A stretch of DNA of 64,000 nucleotides from Aggregatilineales bacterium (GTDB lineage Bacteria > Chloroflexota > Anaerolineae > Aggregatilineales > Ch27), in contig JARKNX010000124.1 of the NCBI GenBank assembly GCA_029976025.1, positions 1 through 64,000 of the forward strand, written 5' to 3'. The notes beneath the pieces were generated by a model. It saw nothing but the letters and a program-made list of their open reading frames with translations. It ran no database searches and was not told the origin of the DNA. The translations under genes and the position numbers were made by a program. Below, piece by piece: positions 32,824-45,830 of the stretch (its first letter is position 1; each line of letters begins with the position of its first letter).

Positions 32824-34959
32824 ATGGGTTTTCGTAAGTTCTTTGAGATTCTGCTGGGGTTCGACACGCCGCCGCCCCCCCCGACTGAGATGCAGCGCTG
32901 GCAGGATATCCTGGTTGACGGCGCCCATAAACGCCATCTGAAGCAGTATGACGCGGCGCTCCTCGTCTTTGAGGGAGTGCTGGCCGAAGCGCGGCAGGCT
33001 GGCGACCGCGTGGCGGAGGCGACGGCCCTCGGCCACATAGGGGCCACTTATACCGACCAGGCGCGCTGGGAAGAAGCCGATAATGCCCTGAATACGGCGG
33101 TAGCGATCGCCCGGGAACAGCATAATCCGATGTTGTTAGCGGCTGTGTTGAACGATCGCTCGCAGTCTTTGCTGGCCCGCGGTGACGCGTCCGCGGCCCG
33201 GCAGAGCTTCGAAGAGGCCCTTTCCTACGCCCGGCAGAGCACCGATCCCAGGCTCACAGCCCATATCCTGGCTGGCCTTGCCGATCTCTACCTGGCTGAC
33301 AACAACGCCAGCTACGCCCGCCGCCTGCTGGAGGAGGCGAATCAGCTCACCCAGTATCAGCTCCCCGCCGTCCTGGGGCGGCTAGGAGAGGCCGAGATCG
33401 CTGCCGGGCGGGAGGCGGAAGGGCACCGCTGGATTGTCCAGGCGCTGCGCCTGTCCCATGCCACAGGGGACAACGAGCAGGAAATTCGCTGGGCTACGGC
33501 GCTCTCCCGCCGCTATGTCCAGGAAGGAAAGCTCCACGAGGCGAATCGGCTTTATCAGCGGGTGGCGCTCCTGGCTGCCCAGAGTCCGGCTGCGACCGGC
33601 GATGACCAGGTGCGCCACCTGCTGGATCGGGCGGTTGTATCGCAGCAGTTAGGGCAGCACCAGGATGCGATTCGCTATGCCACCGAGAGCCTGGCTATGG
33701 CTGAACGGCTGAGTCTGGCTGATGAAGTTGCGCGGGCGCACGGGCTGCTGGGGACTGTGTACCGCCTCACTGGCCAGCGCGAGCTGGCCGTCGAGCATTT
33801 GCAAAAGGCGCTGGGGACGATTCCTGCCGGGGCGTCCGCGGGGCAGGCGAACGATCTGCGGCTGGAGCTGGCTATGACTCAGCAGGAGGCCGAGCCGGAC
33901 GCCGCCGCGAGTATTTATCGCGAGGTCGCAGCTTCGGCGCGCCAGGCCGGCGACAAAGCCACCGTCGCCCGGACGTTGACTAACCTGGGGCGCCTGGAGC
34001 ATGCGCGCAATCGCGATCAGGCTGCCCTGGAGAGCTGGCGAGAAGCGGCGGCGCTGTATGAAGGGCTGGGCGATCATCGTCACCGCGTGGCCCTGCTGTG
34101 CGATATCGCCAACCTCCTCAAGGAGCGCGGCGATCAGAAGCAGGCGCTGGGCCTCTATGAACAGGCGCTTATCGGGCTGAACCATGTCAATCACGCGCCG
34201 ACGCGCGGCCTGGTGCTTTCCAACGTAGCCAATATGTATACCGACACCGGCGATGTTGAAACAGCCAAAGCCTTTTTTGATGAGTCAATCAAAATTGCCC
34301 ACGAGTCCGGAGATCGGACCGCTGAGAGCGTCCGGCTGGGCAATCTGGGCTGGTTCTATGTCGTCACCGGGCAGGAGCAGCAGGCGGTTGCTTCGCTGGA
34401 GCAGGCGCTGAGCCTCAGCAATCAGATGGATGCCCCGCTGGTACAGGCGGTGCAGCGCAATAACCTGGCTATGGCCTGCGCACGTCTGGCGCAGTTCGAT
34501 CGGGCGGTTGAGCTGCACCAGCAGGCGCTCGATCTTGTAGCCGGGAAGCATCAGCCGCGCTGGGAAGCCTGGTTTCACAGCGATCTGGGCGAGACGTTAT
34601 CCCGCCAGCGCCTGTTTGAGCAGGCCCGGCCGCACTACCTGAAGGCGCTGGAACTCTGCGATGCGGCGGGCTATGAGCCAGCCCGGGCGCGGACATTATG
34701 GCGGATGGCCGATCTGCAGCGGGAGATCGGCGATCTGGAAGCCGCCGGCTCGACTTATGTCAGGGCCGTGCAGCAGGCGCAGAGCATCGGCTCCCAGCGC
34801 GATCTGGCTCACGCGCTGCTGGGGCAGGGTCTGCTGGCCGCGATCGAGCAGCGGGCTGAACAGGCCAGACAGCAGTTGAGCGAAGCGCGGCGCTTGCTGA
34901 CTATCCTCCATGCGCCGGAGCGCCAGCAGGCGGAAGAAGCGCTGCGCCAGATGGCATAA
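32824..34959 (+). CDS. Tetratricopeptide-repeat protein
   Basis: A protein of 711 residues; the ATG at 32824 follows AAGGACCGGAC. After a short N-terminus with PPPPP it is a continuous array of about 14-16 TPR helices pairs, for example AEATALGHIGATYTDQARWEEA, TLTNLGRLEHARNRDQAALE and LVLSNVANMYTDTGDVETAKAFF. Ala, Leu and Tyr fall at the usual TPR positions. No enzymatic or DNA-binding domain and no signal peptide are seen, so it is a cytosolic scaffold or partner-binding protein. TPR arrays of this kind are often related to those of LuxR/MalT regulators, but no HTH is present. It precedes a UbiA gene by 36 bases. Confidence 0.85.
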   Translation: MGFRKFFEILLGFDTPPPPPTEMQRWQDILVDGAHKRHLKQYDAALLVFEGVLAEARQAGDRVAEATALGHIGATYTDQARWEEADNALNTAVAIAREQHNPMLLAAVLNDRSQSLLARGDASAARQSFEEALSYARQSTDPRLTAHILAGLADLYLADNNASYARRLLEEANQLTQYQLPAVLGRLGEAEIAAGREAEGHRWIVQALRLSHATGDNEQEIRWATALSRRYVQEGKLHEANRLYQRVALLAAQSPAATGDDQVRHLLDRAVVSQQLGQHQDAIRYATESLAMAERLSLADEVARAHGLLGTVYRLTGQRELAVEHLQKALGTIPAGASAGQANDLRLELAMTQQEAEPDAAASIYREVAASARQAGDKATVARTLTNLGRLEHARNRDQAALESWREAAALYEGLGDHRHRVALLCDIANLLKERGDQKQALGLYEQALIGLNHVNHAPTRGLVLSNVANMYTDTGDVETAKAFFDESIKIAHESGDRTAESVRLGNLGWFYVVTGQEQQAVASLEQALSLSNQMDAPLVQAVQRNNLAMACARLAQFDRAVELHQQALDLVAGKHQPRWEAWFHSDLGETLSRQRLFEQARPHYLKALELCDAAGYEPARARTLWRMADLQREIGDLEAAGSTYVRAVQQAQSIGSQRDLAHALLGQGLLAAIEQRAEQARQQLSEARRLLTILHAPERQQAEEALRQMA

Positions 34960-34995
34960 CGAAATGATTTTTGGGGGCGAAAGGTTTCAGGAAGC

Positions 34996-36009
34996 ATGAT
35001 TGTCAAAACGTGGATCGAAGTCCTGCAGGGCTGCAACCTGCCCGAAGGCAGGAAGATGGATATTGTCTCTCGCTGGCTGATCCTGGTGCGGGCCTGCGTC
35101 TTTTCGATGACGCTGGTATCCGGGCTTATTGGCGGCCTGCTGGCAGCGGCAGCGGCCCGGTCCGACCCGGCGCTGCGCTTCGACTGGCTCTCGTTTATCC
35201 TGGCCGTGGTCGGTATCCTGATCGCCCATGCCGTCAACAATATGATCAACGATTACTTCGATCTGGAGGGCGGCGTCGATACCGACGAATACGTGCGCGC
35301 CCAGTACGCGCCGCACCCGGTGCTCTCCGGGATGCTGACCCGGGCGGAACTTCGGCGGGCCATCATCATCGCTAACCTGCTGGACGTGGCGATTGGGGCT
35401 GTGCTGTTTCTGAGGCACGGCTGGCCGGTGATTGTTTTTGCCGGGCTGGGGCTGTTCATCAGCGTGTTCTATGTTGCGCCGCCGCTCCGTCTCAAGCATC
35501 ACGGGCTGGGAGAGTTCAGCGTTGGGCTGGTCTGGGGGCCGCTGATGATCGGCGGGACCTATTTTGTCACCGTTGGGGCGCTCTCCTGGCCGGTGATTAT
35601 CGCCTCACTGCCGTATGCTCTGCTGGTTGTCACCGTCCTGGTGGGGAAGCATATGGACAAGTTTGAGATCGACCGCGATAAGGGAATTCGGACGCTGCCG
35701 GTGCTGATCGGCTATCAGGCGTCTCGCCGGCTCAATCAGGCGCTGATGATTCTGTTTTACGTGATCATCATTGTGCTGGTGCTGGCCGGTTCGCTGGGCG
35801 TGTGGGCGCTGCTGGCCCTGCTGGCGCTGCCGCAGCTGGTCGAGGTGATCAAGGCGTTCTCGCAACCCCGGCCGACCGAGCCGCCGCCTAACTATCCGGT
35901 CTGGCCGCTGTGGTTTGTGTCGCTGGCGTTTGTTCATACGCGCCGGGCGGGTATGCTCTTCGTGCTGGGGTTGATTCTCAACCTGATCATCCCTGTCTAT
36001 ATCGGCTGA
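34996..36009 (+). CDS. UbiA-family prenyltransferase
   Basis: A protein of 337 residues with about 8-9 membrane segments. The first Asp-rich motif NDYFDLEGGVDTDE and the second DKFEIDRDKGIRTLP bind Mg-prenyl diphosphate. The family attaches prenyl chains to aromatic rings, as MenA does in menaquinone synthesis, or makes related lipids. DLEGGVDTD and the second motif are compatible with MenA, but no other quinone genes are close, so the acceptor is open. The ATG at 34996 has AGGA close upstream; the ATG at 35056 (MDIVSRW) is an alternative. queG starts 4 bases after its stop. Confidence 0.85.
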   Translation: MIVKTWIEVLQGCNLPEGRKMDIVSRWLILVRACVFSMTLVSGLIGGLLAAAAARSDPALRFDWLSFILAVVGILIAHAVNNMINDYFDLEGGVDTDEYVRAQYAPHPVLSGMLTRAELRRAIIIANLLDVAIGAVLFLRHGWPVIVFAGLGLFISVFYVAPPLRLKHHGLGEFSVGLVWGPLMIGGTYFVTVGALSWPVIIASLPYALLVVTVLVGKHMDKFEIDRDKGIRTLPVLIGYQASRRLNQALMILFYVIIIVLVLAGSLGVWALLALLALPQLVEVIKAFSQPRPTEPPPNYPVWPLWFVSLAFVHTRRAGMLFVLGLILNLIIPVYIG

Positions 36010-36013
36010 GGAT

Positions 36014-37069
36014 ATGGCCATCACCGCCGAGGCAGCGCGGGCCAGGGCCCTGGAGCAGGGGTTCAACCTGGTTGGTCTGACCCCTGCTGTGCCGTCTCCG
36101 CAGCTTGACGCCTACCTGCGCTGGATAGAAGCGGGCTATCACGGCTCGATGGGCTATATGGCCCGCCCCGATCGAGTGGCGCGGCGGCGCGATCTGCAGG
36201 TAATTTTGCCCGGCGCGCGATCATTACTCGTGGTTGGGCTGGATTATCATCGGCTGGTCCCGCGGGAGATTCTCGAAGACCCGGCAAGGGGGCGCATTTC
36301 CGGGTACGCCTGGGGTGTCGATTATCACGATGTGATGATCCCGCGTCTGCAGGCGCTGGCGGACTGGCTGCAGCGCGAGGCGCGCCAGGATGTTGCCAGC
36401 CGCGTCTACGTGGATACCGGCGCTCTTCTGGAGCGCAGCCACGCCGGGCAGGCCGGACTGGGCTTCACGGGCAAGAACGCGATGCTGATCCACCCCCGCC
36501 GGGGTTCCTTCTTCTTTCTGGGCGAAATTATCACGACGGCGGAATTCTCGGAATATGATCAGCCATATCCGCTGCCGGAAGAGGGCGGGGTCGGCTGTGG
36601 GGGCTGTACGCGCTGCCTGCGGGCCTGCCCGACGGATGCATTCCCGGCTCCGCATGTACTTGACGCCCGGCGCTGCATCAGCATGTTAACTATCGAGCAT
36701 AAGGGCAGCATCCCGCCCGATCTGCGGTCTCTGATGGGCAACCGGGTTTACGGCTGTGATGTGTGTCAGGATGTGTGTCCGTTCAACCGCTTCGCGCCTG
36801 AAGCGGAGGAATCTGCTTTCTTCCTGCCTGCGCCAGATCGCGCCGCGCCACCCCTCGTCGATCTGCTGGCGCTCACTGAGGCTGCTTTTGCCGTCCGATT
36901 TGCCGGGTCCCCCATCAAGCGTATCGGGCGCGACCGGCTGGTGCGTAACGCCTGCATTGCTGCCGGCAACTGGCGCGGCGACGCCGCCCTGCCTCTGCTG
37001 GAACGGCTGGCCGACGATCGTTCAGAGCTGGTGCAGGAACATGCGCGCTGGGCATTGTCCTGCTATTGA
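36014..37069 (+). CDS. queG: Epoxyqueuosine reductase
   Basis: A protein of 351 residues. It carries two 4Fe-4S sites, CGGCTRCLRACP and CDVCQDVCP, and the family sequence YVDTGALLERSHAGQAGLGFTGKNAMLIHPRRGSFFFLGEI. A HEAT-like repeat ends the protein (LVRNACIAAGNWRGDAALPLLERLADDRSELVQEHARWAL). QueG is a cobalamin-dependent enzyme that reduces epoxyqueuosine to queuosine in tRNA Asp, Asn, His and Tyr. The tgt gene of the same pathway lies at 41247. GAGGAT overlapping the ubiA stop serves as SD, so the two are translationally coupled. Confidence 0.96.
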   Translation: MAITAEAARARALEQGFNLVGLTPAVPSPQLDAYLRWIEAGYHGSMGYMARPDRVARRRDLQVILPGARSLLVVGLDYHRLVPREILEDPARGRISGYAWGVDYHDVMIPRLQALADWLQREARQDVASRVYVDTGALLERSHAGQAGLGFTGKNAMLIHPRRGSFFFLGEIITTAEFSEYDQPYPLPEEGGVGCGGCTRCLRACPTDAFPAPHVLDARRCISMLTIEHKGSIPPDLRSLMGNRVYGCDVCQDVCPFNRFAPEAEESAFFLPAPDRAAPPLVDLLALTEAAFAVRFAGSPIKRIGRDRLVRNACIAAGNWRGDAALPLLERLADDRSELVQEHARWALSCY

Positions 37070-37206
37070 CCTCCGCTCCACCAGATGACGCTGGATTGTC
37101 CCGGCTATTTCCGGTATAGTTGTGCGCCGTGCGTGTTCCGGACGTTCGGAGCATGCCGCTACCGGCAGATTGCATTCAGCGGGGGGCTATAAAGGGTGAG
37201 TCTGGC

Positions 37207-38628
37207 ATGAGACGTTCTGCACTGCTGATCATCATGGCTGTGGCCGTTCTGATGACTCTGTTCGCGGCAAGTGTTGGCCCGACGGAGGCCGGCCCGCTCA
37301 ACGGCCCGATCATCACCGGCACCCCTCCGTTGACCAACACGCCCAGTGCGACGCCGACAGCGACCGCTACGGACACCGCCACGGCGACCTTCACGGCTAC
37401 GAATACGTTCACGCCGTCGGCGACCTTCACCCCGTCGGATACGCCGACCGCTTCTGACACGCCGACCAATACGGCGACGCCGACGATCACCTTTACACCA
37501 TCCGATACACCAACAGCGACCAGCACACCCACAGCGAGCTATACGCCGACCGATACGGCCACGCCGACGCCCACTCCAATTGGCCCGCGAGAATATCCGG
37601 AGGGGATCAATCCGCTGACCGGGCTGCCTTACCCGAGCGAAGAAGCCATGCATCGCCGCCCGCTGATTGTGAAGATCTCGAACTTTCCGCCTGTGGTGCG
37701 CCCGCAGAGCGGCCTCAGCCTGGCCGATATCGTCTTTGAGTACGAGGCGGAAGGCGGGGTGACCCGTTTCGCGGCTATCTTCCGCAACAATGCGCCGACC
37801 CATGTCGGCTCTGTCCGCAGCGGGCGCCTGATTGATCTGGAGCTGATCCCCATGTTCAAGGCGCTGTTCGCTTACTCCGGCTCCAGCGATCCGATTCGGC
37901 AGATGATCCTGAGCGCGGACTGGCGCTGGCGCGTCTTCTCGCCCCACCTGGGCGACAACGACCCGATGTTCGATCGCTTCCCCCGGGAAGGTCTGGCTTA
38001 CGAACATACGATGTTCGCCAACCTGCAGGAAATCTGGGCGGCGGCAGATGCGCGAGGGGTGAATACCGGGATGCTGGTGCGCGGGCTGGCTTTTCAGGAA
38101 GTGCCGCCAACAGGAGGCACGCCGGCCAATCAGGTATTTATCAACTGGTGGGGCAATACCGACGCTACCTGGCAGTACAACGCCGGGGACGGCCTGTATT
38201 ATCGCTGGAACTCTGGCGTGCCTCATATCGACGCTCTGACCGGCCAGCAGATTACGGCTAATAACGTAGTTGTGCTGGCAGTCCCTCACGTGGAGCGCCC
38301 CGATCTGTTTGAGCCGGAGAGCAAGACCAGCTCGCTGGATATTCAGCTCTGGGATACGGGGTATGCTTATGTTTTTCGCGATGGGCAGCTCTACCAGGGC
38401 TGGTGGCAGCGCCGCGGTCGCGATGAGACGCCGCTCCAGCTAACGTGGGGCGACAACAGCCCGATTCCGCTCCACCCGGGCACAACCTGGTTCGAGGTTG
38501 TGCGGGAGGGGATGCCGGGCGTGATCGTCAGCGATCAGCTGGGCGATATGCAGGCGACCGGGACAGTTGCCGCGCCACTCCTGTGGACACCAACGCCTGA
38601 CCCGAACGCAACCCCCGTCGGCCAATAG
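37207..38628 (+). CDS. Secreted DUF3048 (YerB-like) protein with Thr/Pro linker
   Basis: A protein of 473 residues. The ATG at 37207 follows AAGGGTGAG. A signal peptide ([21 protein letters not shown]) is followed by a Thr/Pro/Ala-rich stalk (residues 35-125, repeated TPSDTPTA-type units). The DUF3048 domain starts at about 130 with [26 protein letters not shown], then [28 protein letters not shown] and [25 protein letters not shown]; the C-terminal domain includes [15 protein letters not shown]. YerB-type proteins are surface lipoproteins of unknown activity, some with a suspected link to cell-wall polymers. The short tail PTPDPNATP repeats the linker type. Confidence 0.85.
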   Translation: MRRSALLIIMAVAVLMTLFAASVGPTEAGPLNGPIITGTPPLTNTPSATPTATATDTATATFTATNTFTPSATFTPSDTPTASDTPTNTATPTITFTPSDTPTATSTPTASYTPTDTATPTPTPIGPREYPEGINPLTGLPYPSEEAMHRRPLIVKISNFPPVVRPQSGLSLADIVFEYEAEGGVTRFAAIFRNNAPTHVGSVRSGRLIDLELIPMFKALFAYSGSSDPIRQMILSADWRWRVFSPHLGDNDPMFDRFPREGLAYEHTMFANLQEIWAAADARGVNTGMLVRGLAFQEVPPTGGTPANQVFINWWGNTDATWQYNAGDGLYYRWNSGVPHIDALTGQQITANNVVVLAVPHVERPDLFEPESKTSSLDIQLWDTGYAYVFRDGQLYQGWWQRRGRDETPLQLTWGDNSPIPLHPGTTWFEVVREGMPGVIVSDQLGDMQATGTVAAPLLWTPTPDPNATPVGQ

Positions 38629-38644
38629 GCGGCCCCGAAAAAGC

Positions 38645-38682
38645 AAACGCCGGAGAGAACTGAACTCCGGCGTTTATTTTGC
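38645..38682. terminator. Bidirectional terminator
   Basis: A perfect 11-bp stem AAACGCCGGAG/CTCCGGCGTTT with a 9-base loop, flanked by TATTTTG on the right. It lies between the convergent DUF3048 and SH3-like genes. Confidence 0.8.
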
Positions 38683-38703
38683 AGATTATCGGGGCTGCAG
38701 CTG

Positions 38704-39429
38704 TTACTGAATAATGATTGTGCAGCCGGCTGTCGTGCTGTCCGGGCCGTAGGTATCCATCTGGCCGTCACCGTTGGCATCAAGGCCGTCGGTGATCTGC
38801 TGGCTGAACATCTGCGTCCACTCGGTGGTGTGCTCGCCGATAGCCACTGGCCCCATGTCGAAGCTCCAGAATACGCGCCAGGTCCCGCGCATCTGATCGA
38901 AGAAGATATCGCTCCGGTAAGCATTGTAAGTGCTGATCAGTCGCCCGTCGAAGCTGACCACCTGGATGACATTGTTCAGATAGTCTTTGATAAGCTCTTC
39001 GCTCGCCGCTTCCCATCCCTGCGTCAGGATGATCGACTGGCCAGAATGTCCCAGGAATGGCCCGATGCCGAAGTAATTGCAGCCCGGAGGGACGTATAAC
39101 TCATTGCTCTGGGGCGGCTCGAATACAACCACTGGCAGCCGGGATGGATCGCCGTTGACCGTCACCGAATAAGCCGGCAGCCACGCCGTCAGGCCGGTGT
39201 CGAGCAGGACCTGGTACCAGGAGCCGTCTTCAAGGCGCCCGGAGAGGATCAACGCCTCACCCTGCGCGGCGCGCCCGGCTTCCGGATAATACAGATCAGG
39301 CCCCTGGCGAAGGATGGCCGCGCCGAATACCGCGGTAGCGGAAACCGGTTCGCCGCCCTGCGCCGCAACCGGGAGCGTCGTCAGCATCAGAAGCAACGCC
39401 ATAATCAGCAAGAGGGGAGTCTTCTTCAC
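38704..39429 (-). CDS. Secreted protein with SH3-like domain and Ca-binding loop
   Basis: A protein of 241 residues. The GTG at 39429 has GGAGAAG upstream. It opens with a signal peptide (KKTPLLLIMALLLMLTTLPVAAQ). Residues 30-95 look like a bacterial SH3 domain (AILRQGPDLYYPEAGRAAQGEALILSGRLEDGSWYQVLL, then TAWLPAYSV). The C-terminal part ends with DANGDGQMD, a Ca-binding loop of the EF-hand/dockerin kind. SH3 domains of this type often bind cell-wall peptides. No catalytic motif is seen. Confidence 0.7.
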   Translation of the reverse strand: MKKTPLLLIMALLLMLTTLPVAAQGGEPVSATAVFGAAILRQGPDLYYPEAGRAAQGEALILSGRLEDGSWYQVLLDTGLTAWLPAYSVTVNGDPSRLPVVVFEPPQSNELYVPPGCNYFGIGPFLGHSGQSIILTQGWEAASEELIKDYLNNVIQVVSFDGRLISTYNAYRSDIFFDQMRGTWRVFWSFDMGPVAIGEHTTEWTQMFSQQITDGLDANGDGQMDTYGPDSTTAGCTIIIQ

Positions 39430-39561
39430 AGCGCTTCTCCATCACTTATGTCGATCTGGCCTTCCGGCGGCGGCAAACACTGGCCGGCGGGAGGCCGTCC
39501 GCAATTATGCCGCCTTTTGGCTGTTGTGCAAGCAGACTTCGCCGATCAAAGCCGGTGGGGG

Positions 39562-40383
39562 TTAATCATCCAGCGGCAGATAGCGCCGGGCAACGATAGC
39601 CTGGCCCGCCGGAGCCTGTATCCAGGCGATGAAGGAACGGAAGAAGTCCTGCGGCTCCTGCGTGCCGACGATGAGTATCGGGACCACGAAAGGATAGGCG
39701 TTGCGGACCTGATTCGAGGGCTGGATGCCGTCAATAGCCAGCACCCGCATATTGGCTTCGGCGAGGCCGAGCGTCGTATAGCCAATCGCCCCCGGGGTAG
39801 ACTGCACAATGCGGCGCATCGCATCGCTTCCCGGCGCCAGGATGGCACTCCGGGTAACAGTGCGTCCGCCCAGGGCGAGCGCTTCGAAGGCTTCCCGCGT
39901 GCCTGAGCCGGATTCACGGCTGACTACCGTGATAGGCTGCTCGCCCCCCCCGATCTCGCTCCAGTGAGTGATCCGCCCTTCAAAGATGGCCCTCAACTGC
40001 TCGCTGCTCAGGCTTGAAATCGGGTTGCCGGGGTGGGTGATGAGGGCGATCTGGTCGAAGGCGATCGGGGCGACCCAGAGCGATGTCGTCGCTGGCGGAT
40101 AGTGGGTGATCCAGTAACGCGGCATTTCATCCGGGGCGTGCTCCGCCTCCGTTAGCGTTTCGAGATCGCCAGTTGACAGGCACCAGGCCAGGCGAAGTTC
40201 AGGATGCGCCGCCTCAAACCCGGCCGCCAGATCGTGCAGCAACCGGCTGGTGTCGTAGGTGCTTTCCAGGCTGATCTCGACCGTTTCCGGAGGGGTGGGG
40301 ATGGCGAGGGCCGGCGGCTGGCAGGCGGACAGGGCCAGAGCCAGCGTGATAACCAGCAAACGTCTGCCCCCCCCGCCGCGCAT
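39562..40383 (-). CDS. PstS-like substrate-binding lipoprotein
   Basis: A protein of 273 residues. A lipobox LSAC follows the hydrophobic signal (LLVITLALA). The type-2 periplasmic-binding fold shows LITHPGNPISSLSSEQLRAIFEGRITHWSEIGG and SRESGSGTREAFEALAL, the latter matching the phosphate-binding SxxSGT/SGSGT loop of PstS and of PBP-like proteins. No pst permease or ATPase genes are near. It is the last gene of a tgt-uppP-pstS-like unit, 3 bases after uppP, so a role in sensing or binding phosphate released by UppP is conceivable but unproven. Confidence 0.8.
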   Translation of the reverse strand: MRGGGGRRLLVITLALALSACQPPALAIPTPPETVEISLESTYDTSRLLHDLAAGFEAAHPELRLAWCLSTGDLETLTEAEHAPDEMPRYWITHYPPATTSLWVAPIAFDQIALITHPGNPISSLSSEQLRAIFEGRITHWSEIGGGEQPITVVSRESGSGTREAFEALALGGRTVTRSAILAPGSDAMRRIVQSTPGAIGYTTLGLAEANMRVLAIDGIQPSNQVRNAYPFVVPILIVGTQEPQDFFRSFIAWIQAPAGQAIVARRYLPLDD

Positions 40384-40386
40384 CGC

Positions 40387-41211
40387 TTACCGTCCGAGTG
40401 CAGCAGCCAGCAGCGTAATCACGCTGGCTGCCACGCAGTAGGCGGCGAAGATGTGGAGCGTTCTCCGGCGCAGGAAGTTAAGCAGAAGAGCAATTGTCAG
40501 ATAGCCGGTGATGCCGGCGCTGAGCGCCCCGATAAGCATGATGCCCGCCTGGTCGTCCAGCGCCCGGGACTTCAGCAGGTCCAGGATGGTCACAAACGCC
40601 GCACCTGCGATAACAGGCGCGCTCATCAGGAAGCTGAAGCGGGCTGCTTCTGCCCGGCTGATTCCTTGAAAAAGCCCCGCCGCAATGGTGCTGCCGGAGC
40701 GGGAGATGCCGGGCAGGAGGGCGAACATCTGGGCCACACCGGTCACGAATGCCTCTTTAGCGGTCATGTCCCCGATCTGACGGCCGGCACTATGTCTCTT
40801 GCTGTAGCGCTCACTGAAGGCCAGCAGCGCCGCCGTCACGAGCATTAGCAGCGCGATCCCTTGCGGAGAGCTGAAAATCTGCTCCAGCGGATCGGCCAGC
40901 AGAACTCCGGCGAGGGCGGCGGGAACAGTGGCGATGAGCAGCAGTATGAAGAGCCGGCTGTAGGGATCGGCCAGCGATCGGCTGCGCAGCCACTCCAGCC
41001 CTCCCTCGAGTATCCTGATCCAGTCCTGACGAAAATAGATCAGCACGGCAACCAGTGTGCCGAGGTGTACTGCGACGGCGAAAGTCAGGGTGGTGGCTTC
41101 TGACCAGCCCAGCCACCAGGGCACAAGCACCAGATGTGCAGAACTGGAGATCGGCAGGAATTCCGTAAAGCCCTGAACGATGCCGATCACCATGGCAGAA
41201 AACAGGTCCAA
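40387..41211 (-). CDS. uppP: Undecaprenyl-diphosphatase
   Basis: A protein of 274 residues starting at a TTG (41211) that has AAAGGA 7 bases upstream. The family motifs are complete: GIVQGFTEFLPISSSAHL with the catalytic Glu and Ser cluster and LLPGISRSGSTIAAG with the catalytic Arg and Ser. It has about 8 membrane segments. UppP (BacA) turns undecaprenyl diphosphate into the monophosphate, recycling the lipid carrier of cell-wall polymers and giving bacitracin resistance. It lies between tgt and the PstS-like gene. Confidence 0.95.
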   Translation of the reverse strand: MDLFSAMVIGIVQGFTEFLPISSSAHLVLVPWWLGWSEATTLTFAVAVHLGTLVAVLIYFRQDWIRILEGGLEWLRSRSLADPYSRLFILLLIATVPAALAGVLLADPLEQIFSSPQGIALLMLVTAALLAFSERYSKRHSAGRQIGDMTAKEAFVTGVAQMFALLPGISRSGSTIAAGLFQGISRAEAARFSFLMSAPVIAGAAFVTILDLLKSRALDDQAGIMLIGALSAGITGYLTIALLLNFLRRRTLHIFAAYCVAASVITLLAAALGR

Positions 41212-41246
41212 AATCGGGTCCTTTCAGCGGGTGTACTGGATACATC

Positions 41247-45024
<3,778 letters not shown>

Positions 45025-45088
45025 CTGGCGCAAATTTTCTGGCTGCTCCGGGCGCGGGACCCCGCTTATTACTGTCCGCCGCCCCCTG

Positions 45089-45117
45089 TTGCCTGTGTCT
45101 CAGGCATCATGTACAAT
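45089..45117 (+). promoter_or_regulatory. gcv operon promoter
   Basis: TTGCCT (45089-45094), 17 bases, TACAAT (45112-45117), followed within 40 bases by the glycine riboswitch. Confidence 0.65.
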
Positions 45118-45144
45118 CTTCATCGTCAGCGATACGATATAAAC

Positions 45145-45346
45145 AGATCCGCAGGGGAGAGTCTCCCCCCCCGGTGGGGAGCGCCGAAGGGGCAAGCTGG
45201 CGGCAGTGCTGGGCTGCCGGTGAAACTCTCAGGCACCCGAACCCTCGGGTCTTAATCTCCTGGAAAGCGCCAGCGGCATTCTGCCCGGCGCGCCGATGGG
45301 GCAAGCCGGAAAGTCTCCGGTGAATCTCTCAGGTATGGTGACAGGG
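45145..45346 (+). ncRNA. Tandem glycine riboswitch
   Basis: Two aptamers lie in series. The first (about 45150-45238) has GGGGAGAG, GCGCCGAAGGGGCAA and AAACTCTCAGGCA. The second (about 45258-45338) has GGAAAGCGCC, GCGCCGATGGGGCAA and GAATCTCTCAGGTA. These are the conserved cores of the gcvT riboswitch class. With the promoter and terminator it accounts for the 407-base stretch between the racemase fusion and gcvH. Glycine binding is expected to raise expression of the cleavage genes. Confidence 0.93.
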
Positions 45347-45377
45347 ACACACAGCGCAGGGTTGCTGTGTGTTTTGC
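45347..45377 (+). terminator. Riboswitch expression-platform terminator
   Basis: A 9-bp stem ACACACAGC/GCTGTGTGT is followed by TTTGCTT, 9 bases after the second aptamer. It suggests control by transcription termination. Confidence 0.75.
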
Positions 45378-45431
45378 TTGCAACCCATTTTACACTGTCC
45401 GGTTTTTCCTGAAGAAAGGGCTGTCTGATCG

Positions 45432-45821
45432 ATGAGCAATGTTGTCGAAGGTCTCAAATATACGAAGGGCGATGAGTGGATTCGCGTCGAAGGCAACGTC
45501 GGGACAATCGGGTTGACCGATTATGCGCAGAATGCCCTGAACGATATCGTCTACGTGGAGCTGCCCAGCGTCGGGGCTGTCCTCGCCAGGGATGGGGCGT
45601 TCGGCACAGTGGAATCGGTCAAGGCGGCTTCTGAGATGCATATGCCGGCCGGCGGCACGGTAACGGCTGTGAATGAGGCGCTGGAATCCGAGCCAGAAAT
45701 TGTTAACAGCGATCCGTACGGCGCCGGGTGGTTCATCAAGATCACCCTCAGCAATCCGGCGGAACTTGACGACCTCATGGATGCCGCCGCCTATGCGGAA
45801 TACTGCGCGGGACGCGACTAG
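45432..45821 (+). CDS. gcvH: Glycine cleavage system H protein
   Basis: A protein of 129 residues. It is a lipoyl carrier: YTKGDEWIRVEGNVGTIGLTDYAQNALNDIVYVELPSVG, then FGTVESVKAASEMHMPAGG in which the Lys of VKA is lipoylated, and NSDPYGAGWFIKI. H protein shuttles the aminomethyl group between P, T and L proteins. First gene after the riboswitch; gcvPA follows after 9 bases. Confidence 0.97.
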   Translation: MSNVVEGLKYTKGDEWIRVEGNVGTIGLTDYAQNALNDIVYVELPSVGAVLARDGAFGTVESVKAASEMHMPAGGTVTAVNEALESEPEIVNSDPYGAGWFIKITLSNPAELDDLMDAAAYAEYCAGRD

Positions 45822-45830
45822 GACATCGCT

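Noticed and set aside
39562-40383. A phosphate ABC transport operon
   Set aside because: Only the binding-protein-like gene is present; no PstA, PstB, PstC or PhoU gene lies in the window.
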